Shown here: positions 23,917 through 35,611 of the stretch, one piece after another | How positions within the stretch are numbered: the stretch's first letter is position 1 | Layout of the letters: each line of letters starts with the position of its first letter | Origin: Aselliscus stoliczkanus | Taxonomy: Eukaryota > Chordata > Mammalia > Chiroptera > Hipposideridae | Assembly: GCA_033961575.1 (NCBI GenBank) | Contig: CM066736.1 | Coordinates: forward strand, 89,697,352-89,761,351 | Direction: 5' to 3' | DNA: 64,000 nt | Position numbers and translations under genes: made by a program | The notes under the pieces: model-generated | Database searches by the model: none | The model's input: only the letters and a program-made list of their open reading frames with translations | Told to the model about the DNA's origin: nothing

Positions 23917-24830
23917 TTAAAGGAGCCCTTCTAACATTTCTTGTAATACTGATTTGGTGGTGATGGACTCCTTTAGCTTTTTCTTGTCTGGGAAGCTCTT
24001 TATCTGTTCTTCAATTTTAAACGATAACTTTGCTGTATAGAGTAATCTTGGTTGTAGGTCCTGGCTTTTCATCACATTGAATATTTTGTGCCAATCCCTT
24101 CTGGCCTGCAAAATTTCTGTTGAGAAATCAGCTGACAATCTTCTGGGAGCTCCTTTATAAGTTACTAGTTGCCTTTCTCTTGCTGCTTTTAAGGTTCTCT
24201 TTGTCTTTAGCCTTTGTCATTCTAATTATAATGTGTATTGGTGTGGGCCTTGGTGTGGTTGGGTTCATCTTTTCTAGGACTCTCTGCACTTCCTGGACTT
24301 GTGTATCTATTTTGTTCACCAGGTTAGGAAATTTTTCAGTCATTGTCATTATTTCTTCACATAAGTCCTCAATCTCTTGCTTTCTCTCTTCTCCTTCTGG
24401 TACCCCTATGATGTGATTGTTGTTACACTTGATGTTATCATACAGGTCTCTTAAACTATTCTGATTTTTAAAATTCTTTTTGACTTTTGCTGTTCTGATT
24501 GGGTGTTTTCTGCTACCTTATTTTCCAAATTGCTGATTTGGTACTCTACTTCATCTACTCTGTTGATGATTCCTTCTAGTGCATTCTTTATTTCAGTTAT
24601 TGTATTCTTCACATAGTTTTTTTTTTTAGTATTATGGATTCTATGTCGTTTTTTATGCTTTTTATCTCTTTGTTGAAATTCTCACTAAGTTCCTTGGGCA
24701 TCCTTATAAACACTGTTTTGAACTCTGTTTCTGGTAGGTTGTTTGCCTCTATTTCATTTAGTTCTGTTTCTGGAGTTTTCACCTGTTCTTTCATTTGAGA
24801 TATATTTCTTTGTTTCCTCATTTTGGCCAC
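23917..24830 (-). pseudogene. L1-type ORF1 remnant (RNA-binding protein)
   Basis: Three minus-strand pieces are in ORF1 order: an N-terminal coiled-coil-like part (24609-24830, KEQVKTPETELNE, LSENFNKEIK), the RRM-region part (24155-24349, PTPIHIIIRMTKAKDKENL) and the C-terminal domain (23917-24138, LQARRDWHKIFNVMKS, then QPRLLYTAKLSF). They are separated by stops and frameshifts, so no functional nucleic-acid chaperone can be made. Confidence 0.8.
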
Positions 24831-24849
24831 CTCACTATTTGTTTCTATG

Positions 24850-26445
24850 TATTAGGTATATCTGCTGTGTCTCCTAATCTTGGTTGAATGACCTTATGCA
24901 GTAGATGCCCTTTGGGGCCCTGGCACAGTCTCCCTAGTCACCTGCTGTAGGTGCTCCAAGAGTTTCCCTTGTGTGGGTTGTATGTGTCCTCCTGTTATAG
25001 CTCGGTCTTGACTTCTATTAGTACATCAGTGGGTAGTATTGACCCTCAGGCTGATTGCCTGTGGGGTTTGGCCACATCCACAGCTTACAGGCTGTTCTGT
25101 GGGGGGACTTACTTCACTGAGTGGGATTCACCCCAGCAGGCTCCAGTGCCTGTTGAGACCACCTTTTCAGTGTACCACTTGTGAGGTTAATTGGGTGGTG
25201 CTCTGCTGTGGTCTGAAGCCAACCTCCTATTGATTCTGGGACCTCTTGCAAGGGGCTCCGGTGCAGGCCCCAGTAATTTACTGCCTATGACAGGCCAGAG
25301 ACTACCTGGTAGGAGTTACAAAGCAACTGGCTGTTGTTTGCTGTCTGTGCTAACTCTGCAGGCGTATGGGAAATGCCACACTACAAACTGAGGACTACTG
25401 CCACCAGTACTGAGCTTAGGGTACCTCCAAAAAAGCCAGGCCATCACAAGGCCTGCTGCCACCTAAAGTTCGGCTGCTGATAAAGCCCTGTGTGGTACTC
25501 AAGTTGGGTGAGTCAGGATCACAGGGAATCACTAAAGTGGGAGAAATTGTGGTCAACAGGTTAATGTAGTCTTTCGTTTGGTGCCAATGCTGAGCCTGAA
25601 GCTACTCATCTAAAGTCTCAGAGCACACCAAGGCCAGCTTCCACCCACCTGGGTCTTGCGGACTCCAATAGTTTTTCAAGGAAGAGTGCAGTGTGGGCAG
25701 GCTGACTGCTCTTGGAGAAAGTACCTCTGGTGTTGGGTCGGGCAGAGTCTCAGGGACTCAGCATGGTGGAGCAGTGAAGCTCATCAGGCCAATCAGATTC
25801 AGGTTTGGCCTGTGGAGGAGGGCTCAACATAGGAAAGATGGTGTTTGTCTGCCAGCTGTGTGGGAGAAAGACCCCACACAGGGAAAATGCTGACTGTCCT
25901 GTAACCCTCACTCTGAAGTCACCCAACTCAGCCTGCCCCCAATACGCCTCCGACGCCTCCCGAATCACTGCCTCTCTGATGGAGACCAAGGTGAGTATCT
26001 GCAAGTGAAAGAGTCTGTGTGTGGGCTCTTTAAAAAGCTGTCTGGGTTTCTCGTAGTCTTCCATCCCCGCTGGATGTTTGGAATCCACACTGTTTTTTAT
26101 AGCCAAATGTTGTGGGGGCTTCACTTCCTGGCACCAGTATTCTGGGCTGGGGTGATTGGTGGGCGCTGCAGTCTCTTGCTCCTCAGGACAGAACCTCTGG
26201 GGCTGAGGTATGCCTCCTGGTTCTCCACTGGCACACAGGCTTGAGACCAGCCCGTTGCATGTTTCCACTCTTTCTACCAATCTGGCTGTGGCTTCTTCTT
26301 TATATCCTTAGTCATAAAACTTTTGTTCAACCAGATTTCAGATGGTTCTCCAGGTTGACTGTTCTGTAATTTAGTTGTAATTTTAATGTGTTCACAGAAG
26401 GAAACAGGCACAGTGTTTATCTGCTCTGCCATCTTGGGTTTCCTA
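24850..26445 (-). repeat. 5' UTR of the L1-lineage element
   Basis: A GC-richer 1.6-kb block without a real gene although several frames are open. Its end (26230-26445) is repeated in diverged form at about 52455-52665. Confidence 0.6.
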
Positions 26446-27851
26446 GAAAGGGTTTTTTTTTGGTTTGTTTGTTTGTTTTACATTATGGTTAGGTCAAAAA
26501 AAAGTTGGAATATTTATAGACTGTGGTATTGGTGCAAATGAAAGGGAATCAAATTTAAAAAAAAAGAAAGAAATTAAAGTTATTGCTGCTATATCCCAGA
26601 GCAGAAAGAAATCTATATATTCATTCTTTCCTCAATGTTTAGAAACTTCCAGATTCCTTACCCATTGATGGCAATGAGATAATTGCATACTGGATCCTTG
26701 TTACCTTTAAACACTGCCTTTTAGCACTTGGTATCTCACTCATTAGTGGCCAGTCTAAAATATCTAAAACTACATACCTTAGACATGCTTACAATATCTT
26801 CATGGTTATTTTTACCTATCATTCCCTGCACAAGTAATCTTCATGTTCTCAAGGAAGCCTTTCCTGAATTTTTATCCCTATTGTTTAGATTACCGCATGT
26901 ACTCAGCAATTTAATGTTAAATTAAACTAATGTCCAAAATGGATTGAGAAGCTAAGTGGTAGGGTTGTATTTGGAAAGGAGCAGGAGTCTCTCTGAGTCA
27001 GCAAATAATGAAGATAAGGTTGAGAAAATCATAGCTGTGAAGGAAGACGGGACCAGGGGACACTGTCTTAGACTTAGATGATACTCCCACATTTTCTCTC
27101 AGCTGTCAGATAATGGAACAAGCAGATAGTGCAGACAGGATGAATTAAAAGTGGGAAAAAGAGGGTAGAGAAATGTTTGTTCATTTTTTTACCTTAATTT
27201 TTCTTTTTAAGCAATAATAGCTAAAATTTGTGAGCTTTTACCACAATGAGGTACTTTACTTAGTTTTCCATATACATTAATATAATTATCATAGTAATTC
27301 TATGGGGAATACATATTATCATATCTTTAGAGCTAGGGAAATTCAGGCATACTCACTTTAGTCACTCGTCATGTGGTACCTTATTTCAGAAATGCATTAG
27401 CCCAAGCTCAAACCCTATTAAAGTTTAGAATACTTAATCCTATTGAGTTGGCATTCAAGATAAAAACTCATAACATCATACTATCCATAATAGTCACCTT
27501 GTAGACCCTATGTGCTCTAAATTTCTGTTTGTAATCTCTTAGTTGCTTACATTTGAAGAAAAGCTTTCTTTTTGGGTCTCCAGAAGCTAATATAATTTAT
27601 TTACTGTATCAAAATCACTACATACACTGTTTTCTATTTGTCTAATATTTCAAATAACCCTTTGGAAACATTTCAACAAATATATATTGACAATCTATTA
27701 TGTGAAGTCAGGAAGTGGTGGACTCAAACCTCAGCCACATTATTTAACATCCATGTGAAGGTAAATAGATGGGTCATTGTTCCACTAGTTTGAATAAAAT
27801 TTTGTTTCATGTAATTGCTCATTTCATATTTTCTGCTCCTTTATTAGATAT
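26446..27851. other. Intergenic stretch with MIR trace, upstream of the provirus
   Basis: 27210-27380 resembles MIR (gcaataatagctaaaatttg, aattctatggggaatacata). Otherwise unassigned. Confidence 0.45.
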
Positions 27852-28571
27852 TGTTGTGTCTCTGTGTGGCTGGGTCTAGCTTCCTCGAGAGGACTGGCAG
27901 GGACTCAGAAAAAGAAATAAAGAGCAAGAGACAGGGATAGTTTAAAAAGCAATATGAGCCAGGGGACTCTGATGGACAAGGAGCCCAGAATTTGGTCAGA
28001 CTGCAGCTTTTATTGAGTACAAACAGGGAAGGGGCTTTGCTCTTTCCGAGGTCTGTAAATCACATGCGTCACCCAAGAATTTAGCCAAATCTCCCTATGC
28101 CTCACAGACCACCTCAGCTGAAAGACCCTTGACCAATACAACATTGCCTCCTACAGGAACAGTTAATGATTCACTATGACACTTAGAGGCAAGAATGCAA
28201 GGAGGACTGCTGTTATCTTCTTAGGAAGATTTCTCTCTTCTCTGGCAGGCTGTTAGCTCTGCAGATAAGGGTAACAGGCCCTTAGACCCCATATGCTTCA
28301 CCTCCTTGATTCCTCCCAGGGACCCTATCCAACTGGCGCCTGGCTTAGGCCGCCCTAATGCGCATATTTGATATAGGATCTTGCACCTATTTTAGAATCC
28401 TGCACATATCTAGGGTCTTGCCCGTCATTGACTGACCCGCCCTCTCTCTTAAGGTCCCATGGGGTTTTGCCATAAGCATAGTGAAAATCCTGTCCCCTTG
28501 AGGCCCTGCTGTTATGGACAAATGCAGAGAGGCAGACTGCGAGGCTACGGCGAGGCTGCTGTGAGGCCACA
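27852..28571 (-). repeat. 3' LTR of the class II provirus
   Basis: A 720-bp LTR with TG...CA ends. It keeps an AATAAA hexamer (28009-28014, minus strand) inside a CTCAATAAAAGC context. The inner edge is defined by the polypurine tract beginning at 28572. Confidence 0.92.
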
Positions 28572-28586
28572 TTTCCCCCTTTGTTT
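28572..28586 (-). other. Retroviral polypurine tract
   Basis: On the minus strand AAACAAAGGGGGAAA immediately precedes the 3' LTR, as the plus-strand primer of a retrovirus must. Confidence 0.8.
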
Positions 28587-28609
28587 AGAAGCATGAGAAA
28601 AACAGATCT

Positions 28610-30317
28610 CTAGGACTCCTGTTTGATTACACATTGGAGGGCTGTTTGTCTGGTTCTGAGGACTAAACAAAATAAACACAGTAAAATAAGCATAATGGCA
28701 ATTGCGCCAGCAAATGCACCACCTAAGATTTTCACCCAGTTCAAAGGATCTAAATGTGACAATCCATCTGCAGCAGCGGAGAGGGCATCTTCTCCTGGCA
28801 GCAGCTGAAGATTGGTGTAGGACCTTTCATCCACCTCTTTCTTTGGAGTTGTAAAATGTCCACAGTAAGATTAGGACATGTCCCAAAAGATGAGCTCCTA
28901 CCTCTGATCAGGGAGTATGAGTCTGATTATAAGAATAAGGAATAACACTATAAGTAGATACATTCCAATCACATATTAAGGTAATCATAGTATGTAAATT
29001 TTCCACTGGATCACCAAAGAAAACAACAATAGTTTCCAAATCAGTTAATCTAACAGTAATTTTTTGATCTATTTTTACTTGTTGATTCCATGATTTACTT
29101 GTATTCTTATGCCATTGTTGTATGAATTCAGTGGCCTGTACTGTGTAGAGCCACTTCTGACACAGCATTAACAGTAGTGAGGGCTATAATTCCCATAATT
29201 GTAGCAATCAATAATCCCATGAATCTTCTTATTGTATGTGAAATCTTATGTAATAATTGAAGAACTATATGTAAAGTAGGAGAGCCTTCCCACACCCTAG
29301 AAGCTTGGACGGGGATCCACAATCCACATTGTCTCTTGAGAATCACTATTTAATTATGTTCATTATAATGAGAAGAATTGATACTCGTATATAATCTATA
29401 TTGATCATGTTCTACTAATTTTGTAATTAATTTTACTGTCATTGTTCCAACTAGAAAAGCAAAAGGAATTTTAAGACATGTCTGTAAATAAACTTTTTGT
29501 TTCATTAAATAGAAAAGTATATTTTATTTTTATTTATTTATTTTTTGTTAATAGAATTGAGTATCAATAATCTGAGAAGAATTATAAGTATGTACCCACC
29601 AACTGAAAAGTTGGTAATTGGAGCAATTAAATTGAGTGCAGTTAAGGACTTTATCCCCATGGGGACCCCAGTCTATTACTATTCCATAGGAATCATTAAA
29701 TAACACCCAATTCATACTCCCTCAACACTCTTCCCAATGAATATGGGACTGTCCATTAATCCAGTTACTTTGATTGGTACACATAGGAATAGGGGGAGGG
29801 AAGCTATGAGTGCTTGCCTCCTGTACTTCAAATTTCTTTCCAAAAATCATAAACATATCTTTAAAGTTATCATTTTCTTTGCCTTGAGGCACAATCCAAG
29901 CATATTCTTTTATAGCTAGGCATGGAGCATCAATTCCAATACAAATTGGGGTATAAGTGAAACCTAATGAGGTATATAACCTGAAAGTTTAAAAATGTGA
30001 CCTTTTTTATCAGGGAATTCAGGTCCCCTTAAATATTCTGGCCCTGGGAGCCAGGAGCTATCATTAATGTAAATTAAAGGAGGGTTATCATGTCATGAAC
30101 ATATGAGCATCTGTTCTTGGAAATCTTGCTAAGACCAAGGTTTTTTTTTGCCATATTAATGGCCATAAAAACCACTCCTGTCTGTTGTTTAGGTGCTATA
30201 TGGCTTTTAACTAGTGAAGCATCCATGGGCATTAATTAGCAAAGAATTAGAGACCTCAGGGAAAGGCAGCCTCTCAGTCACAGGGCGTTTCTTCCCCTGC
30301 CTGGATGTCTCCTGCAT
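28610..30317 (-). pseudogene. Endogenous retrovirus env remnant
   Basis: Follows pol directly on the minus strand. A candidate ATG is at 30315-30317. Surface-subunit sequence is broken by stops. A transmembrane-subunit part begins near 29240 with a hydrophobic alanine/isoleucine/glycine-rich segment (GLLIATIMGIIA) typical of a fusion peptide region. An ectodomain (28908-29168) follows, then a membrane anchor and short tail (28610-28834, rich in Leu, Ile and Ala). The separate open pieces are in different frames or interrupted, so no Env protein can be made. About 570 codons in total, shorter than usual for the group. Confidence 0.78.
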
Positions 30318-30362
30318 TATCTTCAAAAAGGGGGTGTGTGAGTCAGGCCGGTTTTCAGCTGA

Positions 30363-33300
30363 TTGTCATTCATGAGACTTGACACACAGACCCGGTATCC
30401 ACAAAGGGCGTTCCTGTGGACCTGGAGAAATACAAGCAAAACCTCTTTCCCATGTTAATAAAGTTTTTAAATGTCATTGATTGGTTTTGGATATCCTTCC
30501 ATCAGATAGGGACATTTTCCAATAGTTTAGAATTGTTGATTATTAAAATGTTTTTCTGTAGCAGTATGTCCAATATTAACTTCATTACTTGAACCAGATG
30601 AATTTTAAATTTTTAAAGTAAACATGATTTTAGCCAATTGTATCTGTGGGGATTCTGTTCTGTCTTCCCCCTTTTTAATTGTTGCTTTTTTTTTTTTTAA
30701 CAAAATTTGCAAAGACTGATTAGAATTATTGGAAAATGGAGTCTGATTTAATATTTATAGGGGTTGAAAACATCTCTACAGCAGTTAAAACAGCCATTAG
30801 TGTAGTTTTTTGAGTTGAGATGTAATTAATCTATATTACTGTATGGCCTTTTTTAGGGTCTAAGTTTTGGAAGACTTTTATGTACATGTCTGGGTTGTCT
30901 GAAAACTTTCCTTAACAGTCCTGTATTTGTCTAAAAATCCTGTAATGAAAAGGGAGATCTGAACTTTAGCAGATCTACATTTTTCTGGCATATGTAGGAT
31001 AATTAACATTTTCACTGGCAAATCTAGGAAGATATTTTGTAACCTTAAAAAGAATAGGCTTGTGATAAAACATAAGATATATTTGTTAACGGATTTTAAT
31101 CTATCTTTGAACATTTCTGTGACAAGGAGCTAAAAATAGGTGAGCTCATCAAAACTAAAATCTTAATTTGTTAATAGATGTTGAGAAATTACGTCTAAGT
31201 ATTTTTAATATATGACCATTACTGAAAAGTTTTACTTAAAATCTTACTCGAGTGACCTTCTATTAGTTCCCACTCTATGCGATCCCAAAGTCAATTATAC
31301 AAGCTATTTTTTGACAAACTTTGTAGCAGAGATAACATGATTTTAAAAGTAAGTTAATTTAGAATGTTATCACTCACAGACTTAGGTTATTTCCCTTACA
31401 ATGAGTCCCACTGTAGGTGGTCCCTACAGGAATTTGACCAGGGGAGGTGTTTCATTGCAAGCCTGAGCTTGCCCTACCCCCATAATTAATGTCTGATTCC
31501 TGTTCTTTTTAATTTTGTGGTCTTTTTTGAGAGATAATTATAGAAACATCAAAAACATCAATTAATTATAGAAATAAATATTTTGTCTTGTATTTTAATC
31601 TGGCAAACAGGATGAATTTCTGAAATCTCTTCTGTTAAAAAATACCTGTTTGACTGATGCTTTTAAATCTTTTAGTTTCTAGTGGCAATGTACTAGGAGG
31701 GCCCAAGGCCTCTTGGTGTGGTGTTTCTCGCCGTTTTTCAAAGGGAGCGGGGATTCCGCTCCCATGCCTGGAATAAAGCAAGCTTCAGCAGAACCGTAAG
31801 GAGCTATTTATTTATTTATTTATTTATGAAAGTGGATATAAAAATTTGGAAGTAACTGTGGTGACTTTTAGAGATCCATCCTCTACTTTCTCCTCTTTGT
31901 CTCCTGATTTTAAAACATCCTCTTTTTCTTTTATCTTCCGTATCAATCTATGGAATTGGAGTTTGTTTAATTTTCTTTAGGTAATATCCAGCTGGATTTT
32001 TGTAAAAACTGAAACAACTTTAATTTTAGGAAAATGATTATCAATTATTTCATAAAAATTACTAATAGCAATTTGTCACAAATCAGAATGACTATTTAAA
32101 TGTATTATTTGTTGTTTTTTGAAGGGAACTATAATTTTATTGGGCTCTAGACCATTAAGATGTAAAACTCTGGTTCGAGCTCATGACACAAATTCTGAAA
32201 TTAACTCTATATAACTCGGGAGTGACTTCACAAAGTTGTTAGGCAAAAAAGCCATTCTACTAAATCTTTTTGTTGAACAATCACCGCCGTGTGCGAATGT
32301 GGAGTTGGAAAAATTAAAATTTGTAAGGGTTGTGTTGGATCTATGTTTTGAATTTGAGCTTCCTGTATTTTTTGTTCTACTAATTCCAACTCTTGATTAG
32401 CCTGAGGGGTTAAACTTGGAGGACTATCCAATTGAGGAGGTCCTCATAAAAGACTAAATAAATTACTGAGAGCATATATAGGAATGCCGGAAGTAGGGTG
32501 TAGCCAATTAACATCTACTAACAATTTTTGTAAGTCATTTAAGGTGGAAATCTGATCTCTTCTTATCTGAACTTTTTGAGGCCTAATAGTCTGTCTATCT
32601 ACAATTGCACCTAAATATTGAATTGGTATAGTAGTTTGAAGTTTATCTGGAGCTATACAGTGTCCTGCAGAGTCAAGTTGTTCTTTTAACAATTTAAAGC
32701 ACTCTGTTAATTCTTTCGTAAATGAAGCAGCACAGAGGATGTCATCCATATAATGAATTATGTAGCAAGTTGAAAAACTATCTCTAACTGGCTGAATAGC
32801 TCTGGCTACAAAAAGTTGACAAGTGGTTGGACTATTTAACATTCCCTGAGGAAGGACCTTCCACTAATATCTTTTAATTGGTTCCTTATTGTTAGTAGAT
32901 GGAATAGAAAATGCAAATCTAGGGCAATCCTGAGGATGTAAAGGAATGTTATAAAAACAATCCTGTAAGTCAATTACTATTAAAGGCCAATTTTTGGAAT
33001 CATAGACGATTGTGGAAGTCCAGGCTGAAGTGTTCCCATAGGTTCAATTATAGCATTAACAGCTTGCAAATCAGTTAGCATTTGCCATTTTCCTGATTTT
33101 TTCTTAATTACAAACAGGGAAATTCCAAGGACTAGTAGAAGGTTCTATATGATTTTGTTCTAATTGAATCTGAACTAGATTTATTAAAGCCTCCAATTTT
33201 TCTTGAGAAAAGGGGCCACTGTTCAATGGTGTTTCATTAGGAATTAACAAAATATTCTGTGTGGAGCAAATATTTACAGCTGTACTGCCTTTTGTAACAG
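30363..33300 (-). pseudogene. Endogenous retrovirus pro-pol remnant (dUTPase fragment, RT, RNase H, integrase)
   Basis: Read on the minus strand: a start-of-dUTPase-like segment (about 33300-33230) runs directly into the beginning of RT (EKLEALINLVQIQLEQ, then [10 protein letters not shown], near 33215-33120). The rest of dUTPase and all protease are therefore deleted. RT continues with stops and then an open stretch 32444-32842 containing the YMDD active-site motif near 32750. RNase H / connection sequence is recognisable to about 31840. The part 31120-31800 is too decayed to assign. Integrase core fragments are seen near 30700-30960, and the C-terminal domain (RGFACISPG, then PLWIP) ends at a stop near 30363-30365. 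Multiple stops and frameshifts throughout. Confidence 0.82.
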
Positions 33301-33379
33301 GAGTTAATTGTTGTACTGAAAGCTTGGGGGTGGGGATACAGTCTGATAATTTTGTTGAACTGTTTGATCCATAGAGGCC

Positions 33380-34660
33380 CTGGTTATTGTCTGGGCCTGG
33401 GGCTGGCCCTGCCATTGGTTTCCCTGCAACGGAGTGCCATTTTTATGAAATTTTGATTTACATTCTTTGACATAATGTCTACCTCTTTCACAGCTATGGC
33501 AGATCCCAGGTTTTCTTTCAGAAGTTACAGTGGGAATAGGTTGGGGTTTAGAATTAGACTTAATAGGTGGCCGTCTACAGTCCTTTTTTTTAACATGTCC
33601 AGGCTTTTCACAATTAAAGCAAATGTCAGGAATTCTTTTTTTGTCCAATATTTACTCCTGTAATTGCATTTGCTAACATAGTGGATCAGTATTATTCTGA
33701 ACCAACTTCTTGGCTTAATCTTATGTAGCCATTAAGATCTGTTTTTCCTTTTTGATTTCCAATTGCTTTTTGACAATCTCTGTTAGCATTATCATAGACT
33801 AAAATTAACTGAGTAACTTCAGCAGCTTGTTCATATGACACTTGTCGTCTAATCGCGTCCTGAAGACGAGCTACAAACTCAGCATATGATTCCCTAGGTC
33901 CTTGTAAGATTTTACTAAAGAAACCTGTTAATTTTCCTTCAGGTTCAAGTTGTTCCCATGCATTTAAGCAGATCCTCCTTAACTGTTCTATAGCTTGATT
34001 AGTCATTCCAATCTGTTGTTCAGTTCCTTCCCAAACTCCTCTGCCTAATAATTGATCCTGATTAATATTAATATTTGCATGGCGATTACCACGGCCTTGA
34101 GCTTCAGCTCCTTCAATCCACCAAGATTTAAAATGTAAAAATTGAGCCAGAGAACGGCAAGTATGAGCCATAGTTTGATAATTAAGTGGACCAAGCAGTG
34201 GCCCTCAGCCAGATTTTTAACCACGCCTCTAGTGTAAGGGGAATTGGGCCCATACTGGGTAGCAGCTGCTTTTAGTTCCTTAAGAATTGTAAAAAGTATA
34301 GACTCATATACATGTGCAAACACTCCTTGCAGATTTTGAGGATCAACCCCTGGGGCGACTTGTTGATGAATAACCGCAGGAAACGATAAGGCCTCCATAT
34401 CTCTTGCAAGGAAGGCTTGTTTAGTGCCACTTTCCACCATGCAAAGAGCTGGCTGGGCATTGCCAGTAACTGAGCCTTGCTCATTAAGAAAAGGATTAGT
34501 GGATTTACACTGTGTTTTATGTATTGGGAAAGAAGGCGGAGGTGAGCCTTGACAGAAGGTCCGCCTGTATAAATCCCAGGCCTGGTGAAACACCTTGCGG
34601 TGTCCAGTTACCACATGTCTTTACGGCCTTTAACCAACAGAACCACAGATTAGAGCCCAC
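33380..34660 (-). pseudogene. Endogenous retrovirus gag remnant (capsid and nucleocapsid)
   Basis: Structural polyprotein remnant. On the minus strand, capsid N-terminal sequence (open frame 34045-34614, with a YGPNSPYTRG stretch near 34240) is followed after a frameshift by the capsid C-terminal part. That part holds the major homology region QGPRESYAEFVARL (near 33890). Nucleocapsid follows near 33640-33460 with two zinc knuckles. The second (CHSCERGRHYVKEC) fits C-X2-C-X4-H-X4-C; the first has one extra residue before the last Cys. The frame shifts at least twice. The N-terminal matrix part is short or unrecognisable. Defective as it stands. Confidence 0.85.
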
Positions 34661-34872
34661 TCAAGTTCCGTAGCCAAAGCTGTGGAATTATAAAGCATTT
34701 ACTCACACAATCACGCACTGTCACACGAAAAATGTTAGTATTACCCTGGTAATAATGTCACTTCTCGAGGCCTTTCTTACTCCCCCGGAGTAGATGTGGC
34801 CACAGCGCCTCGAGGATCCCTATCACCGGCAATACTCACCCTTCGTAGCTGATAGCTGGTGTATCCTCTCGA

Positions 34873-34891
34873 GCCCCGAGTCTGGGCGCCA
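34873..34891 (-). other. Retroviral primer-binding site, tRNA-Lys type
   Basis: Minus-strand TGGCGCCCAGACTCGGGGC starts two bases inside the 5' LTR. TGGCGCCC plus the GGGGC end resembles the tRNA-Lys primer sites used by betaretrovirus-like elements. It differs from the usual site in the middle, through mutation or use of a variant Lys tRNA. Confidence 0.8.
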
Positions 34892-34893
34892 CC

Positions 34894-35611
34894 TGTCGTG
34901 TCTCTGCGCAGCGGGTCCAGCTTCCTCGAGAGGACCGGCGGAGACTCAGAAAAAGAAATAAAGAGCAAGAGACAGAGATAGTTTAAAAAGCAATGTGAGC
35001 CGGGGGACTCTGTCTGATGGACAAGAGCCCTGAATCTGGTCAGCTTGCAGCTTTTACTGAGTACAAACAGGGAAGGGATTTGTTCTTTCCGTGGTCTGTA
35101 AATCACATGTGTCACCCAAGAATTTAGCCAAAATCTCCCTTTGTCCCACAGACCACCTCAGCCGAAAGACCCTTGACCAATACAACATTGCCTCCTAGGG
35201 GAACAGTTAATGATTCTCTATGACACTTAGAGGCAAGAATGCAAGGAGGACTGCTGTTATCTTCTTAGGAAGATTTCTCTCTTCTCTGGCAGGCTGTTAG
35301 CTCTGCAGATAAGGGTTACAGGCCCTTAGGCCCCATATGCTTCACCTCCTTGATTCTTCCCAGGGTATCCTATCCGACTGGCGCCTGGCGCCTGGCTTAG
35401 GCCGCCCTAATGCGCATATTTGATATAGGATCTTGCACCTATTTTAGAATCCTGCGCATATCTAGGGTCTTGCCCGTCATTGACTGACCAGCCCTCTCTT
35501 AGGGTCCCATGGGGTTTTGCCATAAACATAGTGAAAGATCCTGTCCCTGTGAGGCCCTGCTGTTATGGGCAAATGCAGGGAGGCAGACAGTGAGGCTGCT
35601 GTGAGGCCACA
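34894..35611 (-). repeat. 5' LTR of the class II provirus
   Basis: This 718-bp copy matches 27852-28571 along its whole length. The polyadenylation hexamer position reads AGTAAA here (35053-35058, plus strand TTTACT), where the partner LTR has AATAAA. It carries a GCGCCTG tandem duplication absent from the partner. The outer end abuts the target repeat agatat. Confidence 0.92.

Larger units (their letters stand above)
22190..26445 (-). mobile_element. L1-lineage retrotransposon, ORF2 largely missing (HAL1-like)
   Basis: Read on the minus strand from 26445: a CAAGATGGC (YY1-like) motif at 26428-26436 near the 5' end, a GC-richer 5' UTR to about 24850, ORF1 (24830-23917), a short linker, then only the C-terminal coding end of ORF2 (about 23210-22900) and the 3' UTR ending near 22190. 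The endonuclease and reverse transcriptase parts of ORF2 are absent, so it is either a HAL1-type element or a deleted L1. Three short SINEs have inserted at 23468-23869. Confidence 0.7.
27852..35611 (-). mobile_element. Complete class II (betaretrovirus-like, ERVK-type) endogenous provirus
   Basis: A 7.76-kb provirus lies on the minus strand. Two long terminal repeats (27852-28571 and 34894-35611) both begin TG and end CA. The 6-bp direct repeat agatat flanks it exactly (27846-27851 and 35612-35617), the length typical of ERVK-type insertions. A tRNA-Lys-like primer site follows the 5' LTR and a polypurine tract precedes the 3' LTR. Order inside is gag, a deleted dUTPase/protease region, RT, RNase H, integrase, env. 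All frames carry stops and frameshifts, so it is a defective fossil. By eye the two LTRs differ at roughly 6% of positions plus several small indels, suggesting an insertion on the order of ten million years or more, depending on the rate used. Its 5' LTR is next to the OR gene at 35798 and points away from it. Confidence 0.93.

Noticed and set aside
25750..26280. 176-codon minus-strand open frame
   Set aside because: It lies in the GC-rich 5' UTR of the L1-lineage element and has no recognisable domain; chance opening is more likely.
31400..31500. Possible dUTPase placed between RNase H and integrase, as in some lentiviruses
   Set aside because: Only a few residues looked suggestive, in different frames; the clear dUTPase fragment is in the betaretroviral position upstream of RT.
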